64,000 nucleotides of DNA. Origin: Francisella frigiditurris (GTDB lineage Bacteria; Pseudomonadota; Gammaproteobacteria; Francisellales; Francisellaceae). A model generated the notes under the pieces. It made no database searches and was not told the origin of the DNA. It saw only the letters and a list, made by a program, of their open reading frames with translations. The position numbers were made by a program, and so were the translations under genes. Each line of letters starts with the position of its first letter. Within the stretch, counting starts at the first letter, position 1. Below, piece by piece: positions 34,236 to 43,295 of the stretch. Location of the stretch: NCBI RefSeq assembly GCF_001880225.1, contig NZ_CP009654.1, forward strand, positions 124,001-188,000, written 5' to 3'.

Positions 34236-34967
34236 TTAAATTGGCTCACTTTGAGGTTCAATCAATATTTCATTAATTGCTACTTTTGCTGGCTGAGTCA
34301 TTGCATAAATTATACAATCAGCAATATTTTCAGGATCTAGAAACCCACAATCATTTTCACTTTTATAATCTGTAACAGCATCTTTTTCACTAGACATGGA
34401 GTGTAATGATGTTGCCACATTACCAGGCTGAATATTTACTACCCGAACCCCACTCTCAACAAGCTCATGGCGTAATCCTCTTAATGTAAACTCCATAAAA
34501 GCTTTAGTTCCTGAATAAACAGCTAATCCAGGAAAAGCTTGTCTACCCGCATCTGAAGTGATATTTATTAACATTCCTTTAGACTCAACAAGTGACTTCA
34601 ATGATGAATGCAAAATATTTAAAAGGCCAATAACATTGATATTAACCATTGACAGCCACTCATCATAACTATTATTGGTCATTCTTTGATAATACATAAC
34701 CCCAGCCGAATTAACCAAATAATCTATTGGTCCAAATTTCTTAATAGCCTCTGAAATAAATTTTTTAACTTGAAGCTTGTTTGTAACATCTGTCGGTATA
34801 CCTAAACAACAATCGTTTTTGATATTTACGATTTCATCAAGGTGTTCCTTACGTCTAGCACAAATTGAAATATTTGCACCTAATTCAAGTAACTCAATAG
34901 AGACACTCCTGCCCATACCACTTGAGGCACCAAAAATAACAACGTGTTTATTTTTAAATTTCTGCAT
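34236..34967 (-). CDS. Short-chain dehydrogenase/reductase
   Basis: A 243-residue classical SDR with the cofactor loop GASSGMG (13-19), NSAG (86-89), N111 and the catalytic set Ser138, Tyr151 and Lys155 (YSGTK), followed by PGNVATSL. ARRK after the second strand suggests NADPH preference. It has a strong ribosome binding site (GAGGAG, six bases before ATG) and starts 19 bases after the NRPS-like gene. Since that protein is predicted to release an aldehyde or related product, this SDR may reduce it further; substrate and direction are inference. Confidence 0.85.
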   Translation of the reverse strand: MQKFKNKHVVIFGASSGMGRSVSIELLELGANISICARRKEHLDEIVNIKNDCCLGIPTDVTNKLQVKKFISEAIKKFGPIDYLVNSAGVMYYQRMTNNSYDEWLSMVNINVIGLLNILHSSLKSLVESKGMLINITSDAGRQAFPGLAVYSGTKAFMEFTLRGLRHELVESGVRVVNIQPGNVATSLHSMSSEKDAVTDYKSENDCGFLDPENIADCIIYAMTQPAKVAINEILIEPQSEPI

Positions 34968-34986
34968 TACTATCTCCTCAAAAGGG

Positions 34987-37914
34987 TTATGAGTTTAACA
35001 TTGGATCAAGCATCTCTCTAGAAACTAACGGGTAGCTAACACCACATTCAAACATAAGCTCTTCATAGTTAGTCTGCTTATAATTATTAGCAACAGAATG
35101 TAAACATTCATCATCATTATCAATTATAGCCTTTAGCTCAATATCTTTAAGCTGATTGATCCATTCATCTCTAGAAAGAAGATGACATTCTGTAAACTCC
35201 ATAAGATCAATATCATTAACAATATTTATATTTGTCATGTTATAGATTTTGTTAAGTTTATTATCCAAAACAGCTTTAATAATATTTTTTGATAAATGAG
35301 ATATCGGAGTCATCTCAAGAGCCAAACCTTCTGGAATAGATTTACTTGATACAATAGATTTTAATATAAGATAGTTTGTGTCTTTTTTATTTATATTCCC
35401 AATATCTGAAGCACTAATATTTCCTGGTCTAAAAATTGTCACCTCTAATCCTAAGTCTTTTGATAAAAGAAGTAACTTTTCTGCAGCCCATTTTGCCACA
35501 CCATAACCAGACTTCCCTTGCACTAGGAATTTATCAATATCATGACTTTCATCTACCTCGACAGAATCACTCTCAGCAAAGACAGCATTACTGGAAATAT
35601 GAAATATAGGCTTAATAGACTCACAACCCAAAGACAACTCAATCAATGATCTGGTTCCTATTAATGAGCTATCCCTAATTTTTTCATATGGCAAAATTAA
35701 ATTAACATCTGCGGCAATATTAATAATTCCCGTAACGTTTTCTTGTAAATATATCCAATCTTCTAAAGTTGCACCTAATGACTCTTTAGCCATATCTCCT
35801 TTAATAAACTTAATTCTGCTCTTCTCTTCATCTAAAATATTTAGGCTCTTTATAATCTCATTAAAACGCTTTAACAAATGTGATTCATCCTCAGCACGAA
35901 CAAGGCAAATAATTTGGTCATTAGTATTTTCTATAAGGTCTTTTAATATTTGCTTACCCAAAAACCCAGTCACCCCTGTTATTAACCAATTTTTCCCATT
36001 CTTACATAGTGGTCTTTTAGATTTCTTATTAATAGTGTTTACTAAGTAATTAAAAGCTTCATTAACATCTTTATTTACTATTTCCATGTCATTAGTCTGA
36101 CTCAAGCTCCCAACACCATTAGTAAAAAGATTATAACTATCCTTAAAACTATTATTAGAAATGAAATCACCTATTTTAACTCTGTGAAACCCTTGTGTAG
36201 CTAAAGCATTAATAAGCATCATAGCAGATAAAGATGTTCCCCCAAGCTTAAAGAAACTGCTTTCATCTCTAATTAAGTCCTCATCGATATTCAATAAAGT
36301 TTTCCATAGATTTCTATAATCATCTAATGTACTCACCTCTGAAAACTTTACTTCATTTACTTTCTTATTGTTTACTGCTGATAAAATACTTCTTCTATCA
36401 AGCTTATTAGAGTAAGCATTTATATTTATCTTATCTAGAACCACAAATCTTTGTGGTCTCATATAAATAGCTAAAAAAGGAGATATGCAATCTATTATTT
36501 TCTGACTTATTTCATGACTATTAGAAAACTCCCAATTATGATAAAACTCATCTTGCTTATCTTTTGGAACCTCAATATATGCTACCAAGTGTTCATCAAG
36601 AAGCCCACTACCTTCTTTTTCAACTACACAGTGCATTATATTTAACTTATCTTTTACAACTGCTTCAACAAAAGGTAAAGAAATTGTGTATCCTCTTAAC
36701 TTTACTATATAGTCACATCTACCAAAAACGGTAATTAACTTTCCATTTTCATCTAACTGGGCATAATCCCCTGTCTTATATAACCTTTTATTTATAGGAC
36801 TTCTACTAGCATCAATAAACCTTTCATAGTTTAATTCCGGTCTATTTATATATTCAATAGCTAATCCTCTACTATGAACATATAGCTCACCTTTTTCATG
36901 AGGCTTACATATTTGATTCGCTTCATTTAATAAAACAACCTCCACATCATCCAGCAGATAACCTACAGGGACTATTTTTTTCTCCTGAACATTTTTATCA
37001 TCTCTACATAGTTGGTATACAGCTACATCATGGCATTCTGAGATAGAATATAAATTATATATTTTCACTGTATCAAGATATGGCAAAAGCTTATGATATA
37101 AGGAACTTGAAACCACTTCTCCATTTAACCAACAGACTTTTAATTGGTTTAAGATAATCTCTGCCTGATCTGGTGATGTATGTAACAGTGTCTCAAGGTA
37201 GGATGGCGTAAATAGGCTTTCATCTATATTATGATTTACAAAATATTCTGCTAGCTCATAAAAATCATGTAACACTTCATCTCTAATGATGTATGTAGTA
37301 CCACCTCTTAATATAGGTCTAAAGACTTCCCACAAATAATAAATATTACAAGCAACCTTAGACTTATCATCGTAATCTTTAATTTTATATCTTGTTTCAT
37401 ATGAAGCTAAAATAGCTTTATGAGAAATCGAAAGTCCCTTATGTTTACCTGTTGTACCAGATGAATAAACCATCCAAACAGTCTTATCTGGATCAACATT
37501 TATTGCTAAAAAAGTTTCTACAGAAAGCTTATCTTGACTACAAATATCTACAATATTTAGGGTTTTAACTCCTTTTAATTCATCAAAATAGCTATCACAT
37601 AATAGAATTTTAGCATTAGTTTCATCTACTATATCTTGCAGTAATGGTATAGGAAAAGCCTTATCTAGCTGCAAGCAGCGCCCACCCACTAAAGATATTG
37701 CTAAAAAAGCTACTATTATTTCATAGCGTTTATCACAATATATTCCAACAACATCTCCCTCATTTACTCCTTGCTGATGTAAATCGTGACTTAGACGAAT
37801 TATTAGATTTTTTACTTGCTGATACGTTAAAGAAAAATCATTATCTATTATACAAATATTATTTGGTGCTCTTTTTACTTGCTCAAAAAAAGCTTCATGT
37901 AGCGTTTGACTCAT
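34987..37914 (-). CDS. NRPS-like adenylation / carrier / thioester-reductase protein
   Basis: A 975-residue, single-module protein without a condensation domain. Residues 1-510 form an adenylation domain: VYSSGTTGKHKG (149-160), LYSISE (288-293), YKTGDY (379-384), GRCDYIVKLRGY (398-409) and the catalytic lysine in NKLDRR (503-508). Residues about 530-600 form a carrier domain with LGGTSL, phosphopantetheine site Ser561. Residues about 640-975 form a thioester reductase with GVTGFLG (647-653) and the Tyr804/Lys808 pair in YGVAK. The family loads an acid as thioester and releases it reductively as aldehyde or alcohol. The A4 region reads NIYYLWE instead of the FDASVWE type, so the aspartate that binds an alpha-amino group appears replaced by a hydrophobic residue, suggesting a non-alpha-amino-acid substrate. 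A promoter lies just upstream (37948-37975). No clear ribosome binding site is visible. Confidence 0.88.
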   Translation of the reverse strand: MSQTLHEAFFEQVKRAPNNICIIDNDFSLTYQQVKNLIIRLSHDLHQQGVNEGDVVGIYCDKRYEIIVAFLAISLVGGRCLQLDKAFPIPLLQDIVDETNAKILLCDSYFDELKGVKTLNIVDICSQDKLSVETFLAINVDPDKTVWMVYSSGTTGKHKGLSISHKAILASYETRYKIKDYDDKSKVACNIYYLWEVFRPILRGGTTYIIRDEVLHDFYELAEYFVNHNIDESLFTPSYLETLLHTSPDQAEIILNQLKVCWLNGEVVSSSLYHKLLPYLDTVKIYNLYSISECHDVAVYQLCRDDKNVQEKKIVPVGYLLDDVEVVLLNEANQICKPHEKGELYVHSRGLAIEYINRPELNYERFIDASRSPINKRLYKTGDYAQLDENGKLITVFGRCDYIVKLRGYTISLPFVEAVVKDKLNIMHCVVEKEGSGLLDEHLVAYIEVPKDKQDEFYHNWEFSNSHEISQKIIDCISPFLAIYMRPQRFVVLDKININAYSNKLDRRSILSAVNNKKVNEVKFSEVSTLDDYRNLWKTLLNIDEDLIRDESSFFKLGGTSLSAMMLINALATQGFHRVKIGDFISNNSFKDSYNLFTNGVGSLSQTNDMEIVNKDVNEAFNYLVNTINKKSKRPLCKNGKNWLITGVTGFLGKQILKDLIENTNDQIICLVRAEDESHLLKRFNEIIKSLNILDEEKSRIKFIKGDMAKESLGATLEDWIYLQENVTGIINIAADVNLILPYEKIRDSSLIGTRSLIELSLGCESIKPIFHISSNAVFAESDSVEVDESHDIDKFLVQGKSGYGVAKWAAEKLLLLSKDLGLEVTIFRPGNISASDIGNINKKDTNYLILKSIVSSKSIPEGLALEMTPISHLSKNIIKAVLDNKLNKIYNMTNINIVNDIDLMEFTECHLLSRDEWINQLKDIELKAIIDNDDECLHSVANNYKQTNYEELMFECGVSYPLVSREMLDPMLNS

Positions 37915-37947
37915 TAAATATGCTTTGGTAATAAAAATTTAAATATA

Positions 37948-37975
37948 ATTTTAACTAGTCAAAGAGGATAATCAA
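37948..37975 (-). promoter_or_regulatory. Candidate promoter of the NRPS-like/SDR operon
   Basis: In the 74-base gap between the second Pr6Pr-like gene and the NRPS-like gene, the minus strand reads TTGATT (37970-37975), 16 bases, TAAAAT (37948-37953). A second -35-like TTGACT lies inside the spacer. This suggests the module has its own promoter rather than depending on gat read-through. Confidence 0.45.
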
Positions 37976-37988
37976 AGTAAATAATAAA

Positions 37989-38636
37989 TTAATTCTTTTG
38001 TAAATTTATAGCTTCTTTTTTATTAGAAAAAGGATTTATACCAATTTTCTCATACAAGGCTAGCTGTAAGACTTTAAGAACAAAAAAAGCTGTAAATAAA
38101 ATTATAACGGCAATATTTATAAATAAGACCAGCAACACCACATTTTCAATTGTTTCTTTATTTAAGTCAAAAAAATGATATGGGTAATAGCCAACCATAA
38201 AGCCATAAATAAAAACATATATTAAATATATAAGAACTATAGATATAGCAAAAATAAAAGATCTTACAAAGGTAGTCCTGCCACTTACAAAAAATATATA
38301 GTCAAACATTAGATAAAATGCTGTTACATAATGTTCAATAATATTATAAAGTGGCTCACTTTCTAGACCTTTGGATATAAACAGTGAAAAAACTATATAT
38401 GTAACAACTATAGATGGTAAAGGAATCAAAATATATTTATCTTCCAACTTCCCTAAAGAAACCAATATTAGCACCATAGCAACTATAAAATTACTAACGT
38501 ATGTAAACTGTGCAAATATATGAAAAAGAGAACCAACGCTTTCAACAAGATATATTGACTTAATAAGGGATGTGCCCATCCCAAAAAGTGCTAATGCGGC
38601 AATAAATAGCCTACAAATAGATAAGTACCCTTTCAC
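37989..38636 (-). CDS. Pr6Pr-like integral membrane protein (paralogue 2)
   Basis: A 215-residue membrane protein when started at the GTG at 38636 (VKGYLSICRLFIAALALFG), chosen because it aligns exactly with the start of the paralogue at 34214; an ATG at 38690 in the same frame would overlap the upstream gene by 38 bases. It shares FAQFTYVSNF, LGKLED, IPLPSIV, IEHYV, GYYPYHFFD and LALYEK with the paralogue. Function unknown. The two copies bracket the NRPS-like and SDR genes, which suggests duplication and insertion of the module between them. Confidence 0.6.
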   Translation of the reverse strand: MKGYLSICRLFIAALALFGMGTSLIKSIYLVESVGSLFHIFAQFTYVSNFIVAMVLILVSLGKLEDKYILIPLPSIVVTYIVFSLFISKGLESEPLYNIIEHYVTAFYLMFDYIFFVSGRTTFVRSFIFAISIVLIYLIYVFIYGFMVGYYPYHFFDLNKETIENVVLLVLFINIAVIILFTAFFVLKVLQLALYEKIGINPFSNKKEAINLQKN

Positions 38637-38652
38637 CTTCTGAGTACCCGTA

Positions 38653-39063
38653 TTACTTCCAGTAACCCTTGGTCTCAAAGCGATTAACAAAATGAGTGCT
38701 TAAATTAGCCAAATTCATTCTCAAATTGCTTAATAAATCAGGATACTGTCCTGCTTGAAAAAAGTAATGTAAAACAGGGAAAACATTCCCTTTACCAAGT
38801 ATCTTTTCTACACCCTCTTCAAACTTAGAAAAGTCTGCCCTATCATCTAAATAATTATCTAAATACAAACAAAGCTTATCTAAAGTTTTTTCTTCGGCTC
38901 TATCAAAGTATTTTGATAATTCTTGATGATATTCATACCTGCTATCATGAAAAAATGGATAAATATTATTTTCCCAAGCTATCTTATAACTATCATCAAC
39001 ATAACTACTATTTAAAACATTTAATTTCATCAAACTAAAATAAATTTTACCTGTATTCATCAT
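38653..39063 (-). CDS. Hypothetical protein, no family recognised
   Basis: A 136-residue soluble-looking protein, rich in aromatic and acidic residues (YHQELSKYFDRAEEKTLDKL, LHYFFQAGQYPDLLSNLRMN), probably mostly helical, without signal peptide or membrane segment. Two adjacent ATG codons (39063, 39060) follow an AAGG. It starts 7 bases after gatB, and the second Pr6Pr-like gene begins 16 bases after it, so it is probably in the gat transcript. I recognise no domain; the tight spacing and good coding appearance support a real gene. Confidence 0.6.
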   Translation of the reverse strand: MMNTGKIYFSLMKLNVLNSSYVDDSYKIAWENNIYPFFHDSRYEYHQELSKYFDRAEEKTLDKLCLYLDNYLDDRADFSKFEEGVEKILGKGNVFPVLHYFFQAGQYPDLLSNLRMNLANLSTHFVNRFETKGYWK

Positions 39064-39070
39064 TCCAACC

Positions 39071-40492
39071 TTATTTATTCAACTCTTCTTGCACTATTTG
39101 GTTTACTTGTTTTGGATTAGCCTTTCCTTTACTAGCCTTCATTGCCTGGCCAACAAAGAATCCCATGAGCTTATCTTTACCCGCTTTAAAATCTGCTGCT
39201 TGTTCAGGGTTATCTCTAATAATGCCTTGTACAAGTTTGCGAATAGCTCCCTCATCAGAAACTTGCTTTAGACCAAGTTCTTCTATAAGAGAGTCTATAT
39301 TTTTAGGAGACTCTATATATGCCCCTATAACTTGTTTAGCGGCTTTCTGAGATATCACATCGCTTTGTGTTTTGGTAATAATCTCTTCAAGAATATTAGC
39401 TGGCACAATATCTCCAGAAAATTCTTTTTCTAACCTATTTAGTATAGAAATTAGATCTACTGTAATCCAGTTATATGCTATTTTGTAACCAACAGACTTT
39501 GCTACTTGATCATAGTAATCAGCAATTTCAAGATTTGATAATAAAAACTCAACCTCTTGCTCTCCTAAATGCTCACGGTATAAAGCTTCTCTTTGCTCAG
39601 GTTTAAGTGGCATATTTGTTTTAATATCTTGAATATACTCGTCAGTAATTATAAGAGGCAATAAATCAGGATCTGGAAAGTATCTATAATCAAAAGCATC
39701 TTCTTTTGCTCTCATGGATCTAGTTTCATTAGCATCTGCATCATACAATCTAGTTTCTTGAACCACCTTTTCTCCCCTTTCAAGAACAGCTACTTGGCGA
39801 GAAAATTCGTATGCTATTGCTGATTCAATAAATCTAAAAGAATTTATGTTTTTTAACTCTGCACGAGTTCCAAATTCTTTTTGACCTTCAGGACGAATTG
39901 AAAGGTTAACATCACATCTAAAAGAACCTTCTTGCATATTTCCATCACAAATATTTAGATGCTTAACTAATTGGTGTAATTTCTTAAGGTAAACAACTAC
40001 TTCTTCAGCAGATCTAAAATCTGGATAAGTTACTATCTCTAAAAGAGGAGTGCCTGCCCTATTATAGTCAAGACCTGTTTCATCTCCAACATAACCATGT
40101 ACAGACTTTCCTGCATCCTCTTCTAAATGCGCTCTTTCTATACGAATAATTTTATTACCTTTAGATGTCTCAATCTCTAACTTACCTTCTTGCACAATTG
40201 GATTATTAGACTGACTAATCTGATAACCCTTAGGCAAATCTGGATAAAAATAATTCTTACGAGCAAAAAAACTATCTTTTGAAATAGTCGCATCTACTGC
40301 TAATCCAAAAATCACAGCCTTACGAATTGCTTCTTTATTTACTACAGGCAAAGTCCCAGGCAATCCTAAATCTAAAAACGCTGCTTGTGTATTTTGGTGT
40401 TGACCATATTTATTAGCAGCACTTGAAAATAACTTAGACTTAGTATTTAACTGAATATGAACTTCAAGCCCTATCACCATCTCCCATTTCAT
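39071..40492 (-). CDS. gatB: Aspartyl/glutamyl-tRNA amidotransferase subunit B
   Basis: A 473-residue protein with EMVIGLEVHIQLNTKSKLFS, DLPKGYQISQSNNP and GTRAELKNINSFRF, the GatB kinase-like core, and the C-terminal YqeY-like tail ending KANPKQVNQIVQEEL. It phosphorylates mischarged Glu-tRNA(Gln) and/or Asp-tRNA(Asn) for amidation. It follows gatA by 2 bases in a gatC-gatA-gatB order. Confidence 0.98.
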   Translation of the reverse strand: MKWEMVIGLEVHIQLNTKSKLFSSAANKYGQHQNTQAAFLDLGLPGTLPVVNKEAIRKAVIFGLAVDATISKDSFFARKNYFYPDLPKGYQISQSNNPIVQEGKLEIETSKGNKIIRIERAHLEEDAGKSVHGYVGDETGLDYNRAGTPLLEIVTYPDFRSAEEVVVYLKKLHQLVKHLNICDGNMQEGSFRCDVNLSIRPEGQKEFGTRAELKNINSFRFIESAIAYEFSRQVAVLERGEKVVQETRLYDADANETRSMRAKEDAFDYRYFPDPDLLPLIITDEYIQDIKTNMPLKPEQREALYREHLGEQEVEFLLSNLEIADYYDQVAKSVGYKIAYNWITVDLISILNRLEKEFSGDIVPANILEEIITKTQSDVISQKAAKQVIGAYIESPKNIDSLIEELGLKQVSDEGAIRKLVQGIIRDNPEQAADFKAGKDKLMGFFVGQAMKASKGKANPKQVNQIVQEELNK

Positions 40493-40494
40493 TA

Positions 40495-41940
40495 CTAAAT
40501 CCTCGCTTGCTCTAATATAAATTCTTCTACAGAATTATGTTTTTGATACTGTACAACTAGTTGAGTTAAAACATTATCATTAAAAGCTTTACCAATTAAT
40601 TGAGCACCTACAGGTAAATTATTAACAAAACCAACTGGAAACGATATTGCTGGAAGACCAGAAATATTCGCTGGAATAGTGTATATATCAGAAAGATATG
40701 CAGATACCGGATCTAACTTATCCCCCTTTCTAAATGCCTCACTAGGAGAAGCTGGCATAAATACAGCATCAACTTCTTCAAAAATTTTATTCATTTGATC
40801 TGTCATGATCCTACGAATTTGCTGAGCTTTATTATAATAAGAATCATACTGGCTTGATGCCAATACATAATTACCTATCATAATTCTACGCTTAACCTCA
40901 GCACCAAAACCTTCTGATCTAGATAATTGATATAAACTTTCTAAATCAGTTGCTTTATCACTTCTATGGCCATATCTAACTCCATCAAATCGAGCTAAAT
41001 TTGCTGCCACCTCTGCTGGTGTAATAATATAATAAGTAGATAGTGCTTCTTTTAAATCTGGAAGAGTAACATTCTTAATTGTGACTCCCATAGCTTTTAA
41101 ATTTTCTAAAGCTTTTTTCATTTGAGTAGCCAAATCAGGGTTTAAATCTTTCATTAAACTCTCATCTACTCCTACTACTTTGCCAGCAATAGATTTATCG
41201 ATATCTTTTGTAAAGTGATTTTCTGAAACACCTACACAAGTTGAATCAAACTCACAGTCGCCTGAAATAGTATCAAGCATAATAGCCACATCTTCAGCAT
41301 AATGCCCAAATATTCCAGCCTGATCAAATGATGAGGAGAAAGCTATCATTCCATATCTGGAAGTGCTTCCATATGTTGGCTTCATTGCTGTTAATCCACA
41401 AAAACTTGCCGGCTGTCTAACAGAACCGCCTGTATCAGAGCCTGTAGCAACTGGTGCAAAACCTGCAGCAACAGCTGCAGCTGACCCACCGGAAGACCCT
41501 CCAGGAACTCTATCTAAATCCCAAGGATTACTAACAGCCCCATAATAACTATTTTCATTAGTTGAGCCCATAGCAAACTCATCCATATTAAGCTTACCAA
41601 GAGTTATCATTCCTGCTTCTTTACATTTTCTAGTTACTGTAGAATCATATGGAGATATAAAGTTATCTAAAATTCTAGACGCACTTGTTGTTTTTATATC
41701 TTTTGTACAAAACAAATCTTTATGTAATATTGGGATACCAGTAAGTAAACCCTGCTTTCCTTCAGAAATAAGTTTATCAGCAGTCTCAGCCTCAGCTAAT
41801 GCCTCTTTTTCACAAAGAGTGATAACTGAATTCAACTTTTTATCTTCTAACTTAATCTTACTCAAATACTCTTTTACCAGCCCAACTGCTGTAACACTTC
41901 CTGAGTCTAGCCTTTCTCGTAATTTTTTAATATATGACAT
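40495..41940 (-). CDS. gatA: Aspartyl/glutamyl-tRNA amidotransferase subunit A
   Basis: A 481-residue amidase-signature enzyme with the catalytic Lys74 (LHKDLF), the GGSSGGS loop (Ser149) and Ser173 in SDTGGSVRQP, spaced exactly as K79/S154/S178 of known GatA proteins. It hydrolyses glutamine and passes ammonia to GatB. It follows gatC by 8 bases. Confidence 0.98.
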   Translation of the reverse strand: MSYIKKLRERLDSGSVTAVGLVKEYLSKIKLEDKKLNSVITLCEKEALAEAETADKLISEGKQGLLTGIPILHKDLFCTKDIKTTSASRILDNFISPYDSTVTRKCKEAGMITLGKLNMDEFAMGSTNENSYYGAVSNPWDLDRVPGGSSGGSAAAVAAGFAPVATGSDTGGSVRQPASFCGLTAMKPTYGSTSRYGMIAFSSSFDQAGIFGHYAEDVAIMLDTISGDCEFDSTCVGVSENHFTKDIDKSIAGKVVGVDESLMKDLNPDLATQMKKALENLKAMGVTIKNVTLPDLKEALSTYYIITPAEVAANLARFDGVRYGHRSDKATDLESLYQLSRSEGFGAEVKRRIMIGNYVLASSQYDSYYNKAQQIRRIMTDQMNKIFEEVDAVFMPASPSEAFRKGDKLDPVSAYLSDIYTIPANISGLPAISFPVGFVNNLPVGAQLIGKAFNDNVLTQLVVQYQKHNSVEEFILEQARI

Positions 41941-41948
41941 GCTACCCT

Positions 41949-42230
41949 CTATTTAATAACCTGTGGAACCATAAAATAATCATCAACAATTTCACAAGCA
42001 AATTTCTCAAAACTCTTTCTATTATCTTGATCTGTCGGAACATCTTCTCTAAATTTAAAATCAACACTTAAAGGAGATATCATTGGCTTAACTCCCTGAG
42101 TATCAACTTTTTTAACTGCATCTAAAATTTCACATATATTTGTCAAATCTTTCGTAAACTTCTCAAGCTCATCACTAGTTAATTTAAAACTAGAAAGTTT
42201 TGCTATATGTTCTACTAATTGTTTATCCAT
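41949..42230 (-). CDS. gatC: Aspartyl/glutamyl-tRNA amidotransferase subunit C
   Basis: A 93-residue protein with HIAKLSSFKLTSDELEKF and REDVPT followed by FMVPQVI, the pattern of GatC, which wraps around GatA and stabilises the complex. It is the first gene of gatCAB and lies 34 bases after the glycosyltransferase gene on the same strand. Confidence 0.96.
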   Translation of the reverse strand: MDKQLVEHIAKLSSFKLTSDELEKFTKDLTNICEILDAVKKVDTQGVKPMISPLSVDFKFREDVPTDQDNRKSFEKFACEIVDDYFMVPQVIK

Positions 42231-42264
42231 GTTACAAAATATCCAAAAAACTATTAAAAATAAC

Positions 42265-43227
42265 CTATTTACCTATAAGTTCAGAAATATTTTCATTAAT
42301 TTCTTCAACTCTTATTGATTTACATCTATAGTCCAAATTCTTAGCAATATCAGACTCATAGAGACCCACGTAATTAGGATTACTATCTTTATAAATTCCA
42401 ATAACTTTTTTGTTAAGCAAGTTAGCTAAATGCATAAAACCAGTATCAACACCTAGTACCAAATCTGCTTTCTCAACAACCTTAACAAAATCTTTAAACC
42501 CTAAAGTATCTAAAACTATGAATCTTGAATTATCCAGATTGGTCTTCAAAAAGTCACAAAGTTGTTTTTCTTTATCATCTGTATATGTGACTAATATATT
42601 TTTATCGGTATTTTTTAAAATACCCTTTGAAATATTCTGCCAATCTTCTTGACTTAGTTTTTTACTATCTTTTGAAGTGCCATGTAGCAATAAAATATAA
42701 TCTTTTATATCAATATCTTTAGCTTCTGAGCTTATTAATACTTGATACGGCTTCTTTATATTTGTATTAAAAGCCTTTGATGCTAACTCTCTAAATCTTA
42801 CAATAGCTATATTATCTCTCGAAACTCTAAACTTCTTCTTATAAAAAACAGATGCAAAAACGCTATCATTCGCTGATTTGCTATCAAGACCAAGAATCTC
42901 TCCTTTAAATAAGAATTTTGCAAATAATGCAGGCTTTAAAAGCCCATGCGTTTCCAGAATGTAGTCGTACCTATTTCCTTTTTGCTTCAACTCTCTTCTA
43001 AACTCTAAAAGATTTTGAATTAAGCTTAATGGCTTTTTCCGCCACTTCTTAAAAGGTATAGGTATAATATTATCAATATCTGCACACAATCTAGCTACAT
43101 CTTCAAACTTCTCATCAACGAGCCAATCTATAGTCGCCTTTGGAAATTTCTCTCTTAGATCCCTAGCTACAGTAAAAGCGTGAAAAATATCACCTATAGC
43201 AGAAAGTCTAATAATTAGAATTCTCAT
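42265..43227 (-). CDS. GT9-family glycosyltransferase, WaaC (heptosyltransferase I)-like
   Basis: A 320-residue protein starting MRILIIRLSAIGDIFHAFTV and resembling WaaC throughout: TIDWLVDEKFEDVARL, YDYILETHGLLKPALFAKF, LLLHGTSKDSKKLSQEDW and the donor-site segment VLGVDTGFMHLANLL. WaaC-type enzymes add the first heptose to Kdo of the LPS core from the cytosolic side of the inner membrane. Published Francisella LPS cores lack heptose as far as I recall, so this copy may use another sugar; I leave the symbol blank. It sits alone between purB and gatC. Confidence 0.8.
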   Translation of the reverse strand: MRILIIRLSAIGDIFHAFTVARDLREKFPKATIDWLVDEKFEDVARLCADIDNIIPIPFKKWRKKPLSLIQNLLEFRRELKQKGNRYDYILETHGLLKPALFAKFLFKGEILGLDSKSANDSVFASVFYKKKFRVSRDNIAIVRFRELASKAFNTNIKKPYQVLISSEAKDIDIKDYILLLHGTSKDSKKLSQEDWQNISKGILKNTDKNILVTYTDDKEKQLCDFLKTNLDNSRFIVLDTLGFKDFVKVVEKADLVLGVDTGFMHLANLLNKKVIGIYKDSNPNYVGLYESDIAKNLDYRCKSIRVEEINENISELIGK

Positions 43228-43295
43228 ATAACGATTTTTTTATGAATTTTAAGAAAATTATAGCAATCAGAATATCTTTTAGGAATATATTTTAA

